Notes under the pieces: model-generated
Told to the model about the DNA's origin: nothing
The model's input: the letters and a program-made list of their open reading frames with translations, nothing else
Databases searched by the model: none
NCBI GenBank assembly: GCA_902515745.1
Contig: CABXWB010000001.1
Span: forward strand, 124,001 to 188,000
Direction of reading: 5' to 3'
Length of the DNA stretch: 64,000 bases
Source: an uncultured Alphaproteobacteria bacterium
GTDB taxonomy: Bacteria > Pseudomonadota > Alphaproteobacteria > HIMB59 > GCA-002718135
Position numbers and translations under genes: made by a program
Part shown: positions 18,265-28,756 of the stretch, piece after piece
How positions within the stretch are numbered: position 1 is the stretch's first letter
Layout of the letters: every line of letters starts with the position of its first letter

Positions 18265-19770
18265 ATGCACAAGAAACCAAATATTTTAATCTTTAATCCA
18301 GATCAGTGGAGAGGGGACATGTTAGGATATCTTGGTTATCCTGGAGCTAAAACACCAAATTTAGATAACATTATAAATAATGATGCAATTGCATTTAAGA
18401 ATGCATTCTGCCAAGCTACAGTGTGTACTCCAAGTCGTTGTTCATTTATGACTGGTTGGTACCCACATGTTCACGGTCATAGAACGATGCATTACATGCT
18501 ACATACTGATCAAGGTGATTCGAGCATATTATCAGAATTAAAAAATAAAGATTATTTTATTTGGTGGGGTGGAAAAAATGACTTGATAGCAGGACAAGAA
18601 GGATATCGTAATCATTGTGATATTTATTTTGAACCAACAGATAATGATTTTAAAAAATGGAACTACGCTCAACAACCAGGTACTCATGGTGGAGACCTAT
18701 CATGGAGAGGTCCCAATGATGGAGATAATTATTATAGCTTCTTTAAAGGAAAATTAGATAAAAAAGATAAAGATATTTATTTCGATGATGATTGGTCCAT
18801 GGTTTATGGGGCATTAGATTTTATTGAAGATTATAAAAAAGAAAAACCATTCTGTTTATTTTTACCACTTGGATATCCACATCCACCCTATTGCGTTGAA
18901 GATCCATGGTTCTCTTCGATTGATAGAAATATAATTCCTGAAAGATATCAATACAAAACATGGGAGGACAAACCAAGTCTCTTAAAAGGAATAATGGATG
19001 GTCAACAAATGCAAAATTGGACCGATGATCGTTGGAATGAATTGCGCGCTGTTTATCTTGGTATGTGTGCAAGAGTTGATTACCAATTTGGCCTTTTAGT
19101 GAAAAAATTAAAGCAAAATAATATGTATGATAATACTTTAATTATTTTTCTATCAGATCATGGTGATTTCACTGGTGATTACAATCTCGTTGAAAAAACT
19201 CAAAATACTTTTCAAGATTGTCTGACTAATGTTCCTCTAATAATTAAACCGCCTAAAAGTGAGAACACGCTTAATGGTGTGAGTGATACAATGGTTGAAT
19301 TGATTGACGTGGCAGGTACAATATATGACTATAGCAATATAGAACCCTCATATTGGCATTTTGGAAAGAGTATTAAAAATTTTATCGATCAAAAAATTAA
19401 TAGTCATAGAGAAGAAGTATTTACTGAGGGTGGTAGACTTAGATTAGAAAGACAAGCCAGCGAAAACCAAAGCCTACAACTACCTCATGGTCTTTATTAT
19501 CCTAGAGTAAGTTTACAGGGTAAAGAAGATGAAATTTTAATGCATACCAAAGCTACAATGTGCAGAAATAAAAAATTTAAATATATAAAAAGAGCTTACG
19601 AAAAAGATGAGCTCTATAATTTAATTGAAGATCCTGGAGAAATTCATAATGTTATTGATGATAAACAATACTCATCAGAGCTTAAGAAGCTAAAAGATAA
19701 AATGTTGTCATGGTATCAAGAAACTTGTGATGTTGTTCCCTTAAAAGGTGATGAAAGAGATTTTAACTAA
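18265..19770 (+). CDS. Sulfatase (type I, Cys-type), no evident signal peptide
   Basis: N-terminal KKPNILIFNPDQWRGD; maturation motif CTPSR; FLSDHGDFTGDY. Confidence 0.9.
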   Translation: MHKKPNILIFNPDQWRGDMLGYLGYPGAKTPNLDNIINNDAIAFKNAFCQATVCTPSRCSFMTGWYPHVHGHRTMHYMLHTDQGDSSILSELKNKDYFIWWGGKNDLIAGQEGYRNHCDIYFEPTDNDFKKWNYAQQPGTHGGDLSWRGPNDGDNYYSFFKGKLDKKDKDIYFDDDWSMVYGALDFIEDYKKEKPFCLFLPLGYPHPPYCVEDPWFSSIDRNIIPERYQYKTWEDKPSLLKGIMDGQQMQNWTDDRWNELRAVYLGMCARVDYQFGLLVKKLKQNNMYDNTLIIFLSDHGDFTGDYNLVEKTQNTFQDCLTNVPLIIKPPKSENTLNGVSDTMVELIDVAGTIYDYSNIEPSYWHFGKSIKNFIDQKINSHREEVFTEGGRLRLERQASENQSLQLPHGLYYPRVSLQGKEDEILMHTKATMCRNKKFKYIKRAYEKDELYNLIEDPGEIHNVIDDKQYSSELKKLKDKMLSWYQETCDVVPLKGDERDFN

Positions 19771-20687
19771 TACAATTCATTCTCAATTCTAGTAAGCCAA
19801 TAATCAATATCTAAATTTTTATTACCAGTGAGCATTCTCCAGAACTTAATTGTATTGATTTTATCTAATCGATTTGTATCTGCCTCTTGCCAAGGATATG
19901 ATTTCATTAAAATATCATTGACTGTTTTTTCTTGATTTTCATCTGTCCAATACAATGCTTTATTAGGAAGTGGTTTATATTTTTTTTCAGGATCCCATAA
20001 TAATTCCTGTTTTTCTGTTGGTTGCAATCTAACTTTGAACATGTACCTAATTTCATCTGAAAAATTAACACCTGCACCATGCCACAAGCCATTATGAAAA
20101 ATCCCAATTGTACCTGCCTTACAAACTATATTTTTCTGTCCTTTAATATTTTGGTATTTAGCAATTCCCATTTCGTTTACAATTCTGAGATGTGTACCAG
20201 GATGATATCTTGTGCCACCCATTTCTTTTGTAACATCAGTTGGGAAATAGAATAATTGAATATCAAATGTAATTCTTGGATCAATTGTGCTGTCTTGATG
20301 ATTAACTTGAGACATCTGTCTTTGATTAGTTTTTTTAAAGTATTTTGTTGGGAATGTTAGATGAAGAAATTGATGATCAACTACAGACTCAGATCCAACT
20401 AAACTATTAATTGCTCCTGCTACAACTTCATTTTGGAAAATTTTTTCTAAAGGAGATTTGTGTTGATACGCATTCTTGAGTGGTGTTCCTGCAGGAATTC
20501 TTGGAATGCTGCTAGAGGCTTTAATATTTTGAAAATACTTTTGCATATTATCGACGTTTTCAATATCGGTATGTCCAATATCGTTTAAAAATTCTTTATT
20601 AGTTTCATTATCTATTAATCCATCAAAAAATAAGCATCCACTATTAGCAAACTCTGCCATTTGCTCGGTTGATAATAATTGTACCAT
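19767..20687 (-). CDS. Phytanoyl-CoA dioxygenase (PhyH) family Fe(II)/2OG oxygenase
   Basis: HQD motif (VNHQDSTIDPR) and distal H...R (GLWHGAGVNFSDEIRYMFKVRLQP). Confidence 0.8.
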   Translation of the reverse strand: MVQLLSTEQMAEFANSGCLFFDGLIDNETNKEFLNDIGHTDIENVDNMQKYFQNIKASSSIPRIPAGTPLKNAYQHKSPLEKIFQNEVVAGAINSLVGSESVVDHQFLHLTFPTKYFKKTNQRQMSQVNHQDSTIDPRITFDIQLFYFPTDVTKEMGGTRYHPGTHLRIVNEMGIAKYQNIKGQKNIVCKAGTIGIFHNGLWHGAGVNFSDEIRYMFKVRLQPTEKQELLWDPEKKYKPLPNKALYWTDENQEKTVNDILMKSYPWQEADTNRLDKINTIKFWRMLTGNKNLDIDYWLTRIENELY

Positions 20688-20688
20688 C

Positions 20689-20967
20689 TTAAAAATCTCC
20701 TTCTTCTATTTTTTCAAAAAAAAATTCATGTTTTAAATATGAAGTCCTAAATTCCTCTCCTGGATGCTCTGGGATGGCTTGACTTGATTGAAATAATCTC
20801 CACCCATCTAATAATGCGTCGAGCCCCGTAGGATAAGGAGGCTCGTCACTATCACCTGTCATATGGAGTTTTTGACCAGTACCATCAAAAGTAGCCCATG
20901 AAATAACTTCTGCTTCTAGACTTGGGAACTTTAAATAAAGAACTAAAACTTTTTGTCTTTTGGGCAT
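20689..20967 (-). CDS. Small (92 aa) protein of unknown function
   Basis: Packed with 1-nt spacing between sulfatase and PhyH genes; MPKRQKVLVLYLKFPSLEAEVISWATFDGTG... Confidence 0.75.
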   Translation of the reverse strand: MPKRQKVLVLYLKFPSLEAEVISWATFDGTGQKLHMTGDSDEPPYPTGLDALLDGWRLFQSSQAIPEHPGEEFRTSYLKHEFFFEKIEEGDF

Positions 20968-22479
20968 TTAATTTTCTTTAAAATAATTTTTTAATAATTC
21001 TTTTGGTGGATCATATGTTTTAATTTCACTCAGCATAAGATTTTTATATTTGTTTATTAAATCCTCATCATTAATAGGATGTAGTTGGCCGGGATCTTCC
21101 TTCAAATTATAAAGTGCGCATTTAGTATCTTCTAGTGATTTATGTGGATCTGATTTTCTAAGAATTCTGTTAACTTTCATGACTGGAATATTCTTAGTAA
21201 AGTTAAACGGTTCATGCATAGTAGCAGTTTGCAATTCTTCATGTGAAAAAAATTGCCTCATATTTGTTGGCATCAATGTATACTGAAATCTACTTCTATC
21301 GTATTGATCAAAATTTTCTGGGAAATGAAAATATGAATAGTCTCCATCAGAAATGTTTATACCCCCACCCCAGTATCCATACAAAGCGAAATGTTCATTT
21401 TCACTATCTTTATCTAAAAAGTTTAGTAATGATTTGCCTTTAACTTCTTTAGGAAGATTATGACCGTGCATTGTCATGAATGTTGGCATCAGATCAATGT
21501 TTTGAGTTACAACATTTCTTTGCTCTCCCGAATATTGTTTGTATTCAGGGTGATAAAAATAGAAAGGTATATTTGCAATTTCATTATACAATGGCATTCT
21601 ATTTTTAGCCCACCAATCATGTTCTCCAAGCATGAAGCCATGATCAGTTGTTAAGATTAATGCAGTGTCATTCCATAAGTTATTTTCATCAAAATAATCT
21701 AAAATAGTACCAAGCAAATAATCACATAGTCCAACTAAAGCAATGTAATTGGCTTTTAACTCTGCAACCTCATCATCTGTCTCTTTGACTCTGTCATACT
21801 GAGGCCAATCTAATCTTGGGCCTGTATAATTTGTTTTTAATTTCTCTCTAAATCGCTCTGGTGCAAAAAAAGGTTCATGAGGATCAAAGGTTTCTAGTTG
21901 AAGAAACCAATTATCAGCATCTTTATTAATATTGATAAAGTCTAAACCAGATTCAAAGCATTTAACCGAAGGAAAATCTTTTTCATCTTTAATAAACTCA
22001 CTATTGATTGCATAATGATAGTATCCTGTTTCTCTATTAGTTAAATTTAATTGAGATTGATGATATTTTTCTCTTAATTTTTCAAGCGGTGGTTGTACCA
22101 TGGCTTTCCATGGGTCGCTTTCTTGTCCTCTAATAAAATCCCAAGAATTAAATCGATTATGATAAGTTGCACCGCCATCCTCAAAATAATGATAATGATC
22201 AGTTACTAGATGAGTGTATGTATCATTAAGACGTAAAATTTCTGGAAATGAATTATCAAATGGTTCTAGTGGTCCCCATGCACGATGCAAAAAACTTAAT
22301 CGTCCTGAATGCATGTCTCTTCTTGCAGGCATACAAGGCATACTACCAATATAATGATTATTAAATTGGACTGATTTTTCTGCTAATCGATTAAAATTTG
22401 GCGTTTCAATATATTTACCACCATAAGAATTTAACATTCTTTTATTTAATGAATCAAATAAAAGGAAAACTGTTTTCAT
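20968..22479 (-). CDS. Sulfatase (Cys-type), no evident signal peptide
   Basis: MKTVFLLFDSLNKRML; motif CMPAR; LTTDHGFMLGEHDWW. Confidence 0.9.
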   Translation of the reverse strand: MKTVFLLFDSLNKRMLNSYGGKYIETPNFNRLAEKSVQFNNHYIGSMPCMPARRDMHSGRLSFLHRAWGPLEPFDNSFPEILRLNDTYTHLVTDHYHYFEDGGATYHNRFNSWDFIRGQESDPWKAMVQPPLEKLREKYHQSQLNLTNRETGYYHYAINSEFIKDEKDFPSVKCFESGLDFININKDADNWFLQLETFDPHEPFFAPERFREKLKTNYTGPRLDWPQYDRVKETDDEVAELKANYIALVGLCDYLLGTILDYFDENNLWNDTALILTTDHGFMLGEHDWWAKNRMPLYNEIANIPFYFYHPEYKQYSGEQRNVVTQNIDLMPTFMTMHGHNLPKEVKGKSLLNFLDKDSENEHFALYGYWGGGINISDGDYSYFHFPENFDQYDRSRFQYTLMPTNMRQFFSHEELQTATMHEPFNFTKNIPVMKVNRILRKSDPHKSLEDTKCALYNLKEDPGQLHPINDEDLINKYKNLMLSEIKTYDPPKELLKNYFKEN

Positions 22480-22509
22480 GGAAATAGATTAATATGAAAT
22501 AAATAATTA

Positions 22510-23877
22510 TTAAAGTTTTTTCTTTAATCGATGAAAAGAATCAGGATTTAATCCCATTTGACCAGGATTATTTACATTGTTAGCTTTTTTAATTTTGGAT
22601 GTAATATTTTCAACTTTTTGAATTTTGTTTTTAATCTTTTTTCTTAATGAGGCTGTAATTTCATCATAAGTACTAATGCCAATTAGATTATTTAATTCAT
22701 ATGGATCGGCATCAAGATCATAAAGGTTTGTTTCAGTGTATTGGTTAGATGAAGGTTTATCACTCCCATTAGAATCATGATCAGCAATACAATATTTCCA
22801 TTTTTCAGTTCTTAGGCTTCTAGCTAATTGACTTTCGCTAATTTGAATAAAAATTTCGTTTTCCCATTTTTTGGAAGTTTTATTTACCAAAGGCAATACT
22901 GATCTACCATCACAATGAGAAGTGTTTTTAACTTTTGCCAAGTCCAATATTGTTGCATGAATATCTAGAATGTTAGTTAGTTCTTTTATACGTCCACCTT
23001 GCTGAAAAACATTTCCTATCAAAGACGTAGGAACCCGTATTGAACTTTCATGACATGAACGTTTATATTCTCTATTTCGTGTTTTAAAATTATTTCCATG
23101 ATCAGATGTAAAAATAATTGCACTATCATCAAATAATTTTAAACTTTTGATGACATCAATCATTCTGCCATAAGCTTCATCTATTCTCTTCACCATTCCA
23201 TAGTAACCACCTAAATGCCGAGGAGAAGATCCAACTAGAGATGAAAGATCTGGTGGTGACCACTTACCTGTGTATTTTTCTCTGTATCCAATAGGTGGTG
23301 GATAATCATCTGTATTATTTTGATGATGTGGCTCAATAAGAGAAACGAAAAGAAAAAATGGTTTTTTTTGATTTAGTTTTATAAAATTTATAGCTGCATC
23401 AGTTATTGCATCAACTCTATATCCTGGAAGAAATACTTTTTTATTTTGTCCATCGTAAACATATGTTTCATAAGCATCAGATGTAAATTCTAATAGATTT
23501 GATCCTAACCAATAATCATAACCACCTCTATCCTCTTTTTTAACTGGTTCAGAAGAGCCAAGGTGCCACTTTCCAATATATCCAGTAGCATATCCTTCTT
23601 TGGATAAATATTTTGCTAGAGTTTTAATATTTTTTTTTAAAGGTATTCTATTTTTAAAACATCCAGTTTTTGTTGCATACATTCCTGATTGTAATGAAGC
23701 TCTTGCAGGCCCACAAACTGGTTGACATGTAAATGAATTATAAAGATGTGTAGCTTCGACTGCATAATGATCGAAGTTCTCCATCAAGGATAATGGATTG
23801 CCATGTAAACCAGAAGTATCCCAGCGTTGTTGATCAGTGAAAAATACAATAATATTTGGTTTAGATTTAATATTCAT
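22510..23877 (-). CDS. Sulfatase (Cys-type), no evident signal peptide
   Basis: KPNIIVFFTDQQRWD; motif CGPAR; FTSDHGNNFKTR. Confidence 0.9.
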   Translation of the reverse strand: MNIKSKPNIIVFFTDQQRWDTSGLHGNPLSLMENFDHYAVEATHLYNSFTCQPVCGPARASLQSGMYATKTGCFKNRIPLKKNIKTLAKYLSKEGYATGYIGKWHLGSSEPVKKEDRGGYDYWLGSNLLEFTSDAYETYVYDGQNKKVFLPGYRVDAITDAAINFIKLNQKKPFFLFVSLIEPHHQNNTDDYPPPIGYREKYTGKWSPPDLSSLVGSSPRHLGGYYGMVKRIDEAYGRMIDVIKSLKLFDDSAIIFTSDHGNNFKTRNREYKRSCHESSIRVPTSLIGNVFQQGGRIKELTNILDIHATILDLAKVKNTSHCDGRSVLPLVNKTSKKWENEIFIQISESQLARSLRTEKWKYCIADHDSNGSDKPSSNQYTETNLYDLDADPYELNNLIGISTYDEITASLRKKIKNKIQKVENITSKIKKANNVNNPGQMGLNPDSFHRLKKKL

Positions 23878-23889
23878 TATGATTTAGAT

Positions 23890-25389
23890 TTATTTACTAA
23901 AAGGTTTTCCTTTATATTTCCTAAGATTGTCAGCATGTTTTTTTCTGTCTGTTTTTTCAAGACGCTCAACATATGTATTCCAGACTTTTGAATAAATATT
24001 TGCATGATGAGGACCGCCTTCTCTAATTACACCTTGAAGAGGGTCTCCTCTATCAGCCTCATACATATTTTCTTCAATCCACTCATCGATTAAAAACATT
24101 CCATGCGCTACGAGATCTTTATGCTGATCTGCTAGGTTATTCAACTCATGCGGATCCTTTTCAATATCGAAAAGCATATATTTTGGAAAATCTTTTAATC
24201 CAGTATCGTACGTTCTTATCAGTAACCAATTATCCCATCTTACAGATCTTTGACAACTCCAAGCACCATGACTAATAACTAAATAATCTCTTCCATTTGA
24301 TGATTTACTATTAGTTAAATTTTCAGTGAAATTAATACCGTCCCATCTGTCAGGTTGTGAAGATGAAGTAATTTGAGAAATAGTTGACGTTAAATCTAAA
24401 TTATAAAATTTATTTTCTACAGTACTTCCTTCATTTGTATCTGTTATCCCCGGCCATCTAATTATTAATGGAACTCTATTAGTTATATGATCAGCTGTTT
24501 GGTGATCTCCCCACACATTTAACTCGCCTTGATTTTCTCCGTGGTCTGCTGAAATAATTATTGCCGTATCATCCCAAAGATTCATTTTTTTTAAATCTTC
24601 AAAAACTTTATTTAAATAAAAATCTGCGTATTTAATTCCAGTATCATATGCATCAATTTGTTCTTTAGCATCAGAAGTATTTTTAATTTCACCCACTCCC
24701 ATTGTATACTTTCCTCCAAGATCTTCATTAAATCCTGGAACTTCTCTAGCGCTATGCGGTCCGAAACTATTCCTTTGTTTTTTAATTAATTCTTCTGTCA
24801 CCCATTCTTCGATAGGATCATCTTTAAAAGGATTTCCAAAGTCTTCAGGCGTATCATACGGAGTATGAGGATCCCACATATTTACATGTAAGAACCAATT
24901 TTCTTTTTCTCCATTATTATCTAACCACTTTTTTATAACAGGGTAGACTTCATCAGCATTTTCTAAACCACCTTTTCCCGTGTCATATGTTTCCGTAAAA
25001 CCAAACCAAACTTGATAAGCTGTATGTCTTTCAGGGAAAGGACTGATACTTGCTGTATAATATCCTGCATCTCGAAGAACTTTTCCGAGAGATGTAAAAG
25101 CATATTCTCCTCTTAAACCTCCTTTAAATTCTCTATTCCAAATATTTTTTCTAGGAGCAATATCAGAGAATTCACCACCATGATTAACAACTCCAGTTTT
25201 GAAACCAAAATTACCTCCAAACAAAGCAGTTCTACTTGGTAGGCAAGGTGTGTCAGTCGAATAAAAATTTGTAAACTTAACCCCTTCTTTTGCTATTGCG
25301 TCAATGGTAGGAGATGTATTTCTGTGATAACCATAACATCCCAAGTGATCAGGTCTTAAAGAGTCTATGTCTACGTATAAAATTCTCAT
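23890..25389 (-). CDS. Sulfatase (Cys-type), no evident signal peptide
   Basis: MRILYVDIDSLRPDHLGCYGY; motif CLPSR; ISADHGENQGEL. Confidence 0.9.
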   Translation of the reverse strand: MRILYVDIDSLRPDHLGCYGYHRNTSPTIDAIAKEGVKFTNFYSTDTPCLPSRTALFGGNFGFKTGVVNHGGEFSDIAPRKNIWNREFKGGLRGEYAFTSLGKVLRDAGYYTASISPFPERHTAYQVWFGFTETYDTGKGGLENADEVYPVIKKWLDNNGEKENWFLHVNMWDPHTPYDTPEDFGNPFKDDPIEEWVTEELIKKQRNSFGPHSAREVPGFNEDLGGKYTMGVGEIKNTSDAKEQIDAYDTGIKYADFYLNKVFEDLKKMNLWDDTAIIISADHGENQGELNVWGDHQTADHITNRVPLIIRWPGITDTNEGSTVENKFYNLDLTSTISQITSSSQPDRWDGINFTENLTNSKSSNGRDYLVISHGAWSCQRSVRWDNWLLIRTYDTGLKDFPKYMLFDIEKDPHELNNLADQHKDLVAHGMFLIDEWIEENMYEADRGDPLQGVIREGGPHHANIYSKVWNTYVERLEKTDRKKHADNLRKYKGKPFSK

Positions 25390-25405
25390 CTTTATCCTTT
25401 CTTAA

Positions 25406-26947
25406 TTAAGCGCCTGAAACTCTTTTCATTTTTGATGTTTCATCTTTTAATGTGGCTTGTGCAAACTTAAATAATAAATCTTTTTTTAATGTTTGTGCAT
25501 TCGTGTTATCCCATAAATTATTATATTCGTTTGGATCATTTTCTAAATCAAAAAGTTCACCGTAGTTAGCTTCTCGGTAAATAGAAATTTTATAGTTATC
25601 ATTTATGTAAGTTTTTAAATGTGGCATTCTTGGATTATGTCTATTTTCAACAAATATATGTGAACGGATACTTTCCTTGTTGCCATAAAATACATCCGTT
25701 TGATCCACTCCTTGCATTTGACTTGGTATATCAATGCCCGCAACTTTTAAAAATGTTGGCGCAAGATCAACTAAACTTAACAAAGATGATGATGAAGAAT
25801 TTTCAGGTACTTTACCAGGCCATCTAACAATAAAGGGTAAGCGGAGCATATCTTCATAGTGGAAAGGTCCTTTAGCAATTAAACCATGCTGTCCTATAAA
25901 GTGACCATGATCAGTAGTAAAAATAATTATGGTATTATCAAGTTCACCCATTTGATCTAACTTATTAATTATTTTTCCAATATTCTTATCCATAAAACTA
26001 ACCATGCCATAATAAATAGCCATGTCTTTCTTTAATTCTTCCATAGGATACAGATGACTCATGCATCCATGAGCGTTAAATGGTGAATGCCAATTTTCGA
26101 AATCAGGATTTGTTGTTTGTGTTTTTCCAAAATGTGGTGGATTTAATTCGTGTTCACCTTCTTTTAACGTGCCAGGTGACATGTCTTCTGAATTATACAT
26201 TGATGCCCATGGTTCACTTAATACATACGGTGGATGTGGATCTTGAAAACTTGTCCAAAGAAAAAATGGCTTGTCATCTTTTTGTTGATCTAAAAATTCA
26301 ATTGATCTTTCGGCTGTCCAATTTGTGTAGTGATGTTTTTCGTCTAACTTCCAAACCCTATCCGGTCTCGCCCAGTAGTCATATTCACGAGCAATAGGAG
26401 GGGCGTATTTAGAAGTTTCACCAGGTACTGGTTGAAAATACTCTTTCCAATCACTAAGACCGTTTTGTTCCATCCAAATTGCATAATGTTGACCTACATG
26501 ACTTTCATCTGCATGATTACGTGCTAGCTCAATATGTTCAAAGCCATACCAAGGTCCTTTAAAATTTTTCCAAAATTCTAAATCTCTTAAAGTTGGTTGT
26601 CCTTCTATAGATACCTGACCTGGAACTGAAGTTAATGGCTGGAAATGTGCTTTACCAATTAAACCAGTAGAGTAACCATTTTTGTATAAAAGTTCTCCAA
26701 TAGTTTCTACTTCTTCATCTAATTTTACACCAATTGTCCACGCTCCATGAGAGGAAGGATATTGCCCAGTAATAATACTTGCTCTTGATGGTGTACAAAC
26801 TGGTGATGGACAATAAGCTCTTGTAAAATTCATTCCTTCATCACAAAGCTTATCTAAATACGGTGTTTGTATTTTTGAATTAAATTTTCCTATTGTATCA
26901 TGATGCTGTTGATCTGAAGTTATTAATAAAATATTAGGTCTTTTCAT
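25406..26947 (-). CDS. Sulfatase (Cys-type), no evident signal peptide
   Basis: KRPNILLITSDQQHHDT; motif CTPSR; FTTDHGHFIGQHGL. Confidence 0.92.
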   Translation of the reverse strand: MKRPNILLITSDQQHHDTIGKFNSKIQTPYLDKLCDEGMNFTRAYCPSPVCTPSRASIITGQYPSSHGAWTIGVKLDEEVETIGELLYKNGYSTGLIGKAHFQPLTSVPGQVSIEGQPTLRDLEFWKNFKGPWYGFEHIELARNHADESHVGQHYAIWMEQNGLSDWKEYFQPVPGETSKYAPPIAREYDYWARPDRVWKLDEKHHYTNWTAERSIEFLDQQKDDKPFFLWTSFQDPHPPYVLSEPWASMYNSEDMSPGTLKEGEHELNPPHFGKTQTTNPDFENWHSPFNAHGCMSHLYPMEELKKDMAIYYGMVSFMDKNIGKIINKLDQMGELDNTIIIFTTDHGHFIGQHGLIAKGPFHYEDMLRLPFIVRWPGKVPENSSSSSLLSLVDLAPTFLKVAGIDIPSQMQGVDQTDVFYGNKESIRSHIFVENRHNPRMPHLKTYINDNYKISIYREANYGELFDLENDPNEYNNLWDNTNAQTLKKDLLFKFAQATLKDETSKMKRVSGA

Positions 26948-26949
26948 GT

Positions 26950-27801
26950 TTACCCTTTTACAGCTCCTTGGACACCTTCAACAAAATATTTTTGCATAAA
27001 CAAAAATAAAATAATTATAGGCAAAATAGTTATAACAGATGCAGCTGCCATACCAGACCAATCGACAAAGTATTCTCCTTTAAAAGCATACACACCTACA
27101 GATAATGTTCTAATATCAGGATTACCAAGAGTAATAACTACAGGTAGTAGAAAATCATTCCATGCATGTAAAACTTGTAAGATAGAAACAGTTGCTACAA
27201 CTGGCTTGGTTAATGGTAACATAATCATAATAAAAGTTCTGATAAATCCAGCTCCATCCATTTTTGCAGCTTCTTCGAGCTCGACGGGTATTCTTGAAAA
27301 GTATCCAGCAAATAATAAAATATATATTACAGGCGTATGACCAGCAGTTGCGATTGTTAAGCCGATTAAATTTTTAGATATTTTTAAATCTGTTAATAAA
27401 TCAAAAACTGGAATTATAGTATAACCTTGAGGAATAAAAATTGTGGCAATTAAAATTCCAATAAGTATTTTTTTTCCAGGAAAAGCATATCTTCCAATCA
27501 CATAACCAAACATTCCGGTTGTGATCACTACTATGACAACTGAAACAACAGTAATTATAAGAGTATTAAAAAAATACCTTCCCATGTTGGCTCCAAACCA
27601 AGCTCTCTCAAAATTTTCCCATATAAGCTTATCTGGTATTAAGCCTAGGCCACCCCAAATTTCGAAATCAGTTTTTAGAGAAGCAGAAAGAACCCATAAA
27701 AGAGGGTATATCCAGAAGAAAGAAAAAATAAGAAAGAATACAGTAATTGTCAAATATCTAACTTGGTTTTTTTCAGCGATAAAATTTAAATATTTGCTCA
27801 T
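26950..27801 (-). CDS. Carbohydrate ABC transporter permease (CUT1, MalG-like)
   Basis: IPVELEEAAKMDGAGFIRTFIMIMLPLTKP EAA motif. ATG at 27801 overlaps the upstream stop (ATGA); ORF start 27885 is likely too long. Confidence 0.9.
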   Translation of the reverse strand: MSKYLNFIAEKNQVRYLTITVFFLIFSFFWIYPLLWVLSASLKTDFEIWGGLGLIPDKLIWENFERAWFGANMGRYFFNTLIITVVSVVIVVITTGMFGYVIGRYAFPGKKILIGILIATIFIPQGYTIIPVFDLLTDLKISKNLIGLTIATAGHTPVIYILLFAGYFSRIPVELEEAAKMDGAGFIRTFIMIMLPLTKPVVATVSILQVLHAWNDFLLPVVITLGNPDIRTLSVGVYAFKGEYFVDWSGMAAASVITILPIIILFLFMQKYFVEGVQGAVKG

Positions 27802-28712
27802 ATTCTTCGAGTTCTCCTCATCCAAAATCCCTGAAGTGCTGTAATGAATAATACAGCTACACCCCAAAATACACCCGCAGCGCAAGCATATCCAAGCCTT
27901 GGCATTGTCCCGGCATCTGTGACAAATGCAGTTCTAAAAATATAAACTTCCATGACCTCACTACTAAAGAAAGGTCCTCCTGCGGTCATTGTTTCAATTA
28001 ATGGAAAAACATTTAAAGCACTAACCGCCTCAACTAAAATTATTACTATAGCAAAAGGTAATACTATCGGTAAAATTATATGAATCCATAATCTGTAGCC
28101 TTGTGCACCATCAATTTTGGCTGCATCATAAACATCTTGTGGAACTGTTTGTAAAGCTGCCAACCAGTACATCATTGTAATACCAAGCCATTTCCAAACG
28201 TACACACCCATTACAGTTGGCAATACTGTGTCTGGATTACCAAGAAAATCAATTGGAGCAGAAGTTAAATTTGTTGCCATTAAAAATTTATTAGCAGGCC
28301 CATTAAATGGACTAAAAATAAAAGTCATAACTATACCAATAATAGCAATTGCAGTTACAACTGGCATGAAAATTACTGTTCTAAAAAAAGGAGACAATTT
28401 TAAAACCTGATTGTTTAAGAATACAGCAATGATGAATCCTAAAATTATTTTTACAGGAACAGTGCCAAACATAAAAATAAAGGAACGATAAAAAGCATTC
28501 CAAAAAAATGGATCATTTATTGCTTCAGCATAATTTTGGAAACCAATGAATTTGGCTTCTTTAGTAAAACCACTCCAGTCCAACAATGAAAAGTACCAAG
28601 ACATTCCAATTGGGTACAAAACAAACATTCCTGTAAGAATTGAACACGGTAAAACGAACAAGTAACACCATCGTGCTTCGTACATTTGCTGGGTTAATGA
28701 TTTTTTATTCAT
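27798..28712 (-). CDS. Carbohydrate ABC transporter permease (CUT1, MalF-like)
   Basis: VPQDVYDAAKIDGAQGYRLWIHIILPIVLP EAA motif. Confidence 0.9.
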   Translation of the reverse strand: MNKKSLTQQMYEARWCYLFVLPCSILTGMFVLYPIGMSWYFSLLDWSGFTKEAKFIGFQNYAEAINDPFFWNAFYRSFIFMFGTVPVKIILGFIIAVFLNNQVLKLSPFFRTVIFMPVVTAIAIIGIVMTFIFSPFNGPANKFLMATNLTSAPIDFLGNPDTVLPTVMGVYVWKWLGITMMYWLAALQTVPQDVYDAAKIDGAQGYRLWIHIILPIVLPFAIVIILVEAVSALNVFPLIETMTAGGPFFSSEVMEVYIFRTAFVTDAGTMPRLGYACAAGVFWGVAVLFITALQGFWMRRTRRI

Positions 28713-28719
28713 AATAGAA

Positions 28720-28744
28720 AAAGGCGAATTAAAAATTCGCCTTT
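28720..28744 (-). other. Perfect intercistronic hairpin between SBP and permease genes
   Basis: aaaggcgaatt-aaa-aattcgccttt, 11-bp stem; short T-run on the minus strand. Confidence 0.8.
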
Positions 28745-28756
28745 AAATAATTTTTT

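Noticed and set aside
18821-19072. Antisense ORFs within sulfatase and transporter genes (e.g. 18821-19072, 25621-25827, 26080-26397, 27521-27844)
   Set aside because: Lie opposite well-supported CDSs, have low-complexity unfamiliar translations and no independent signals.
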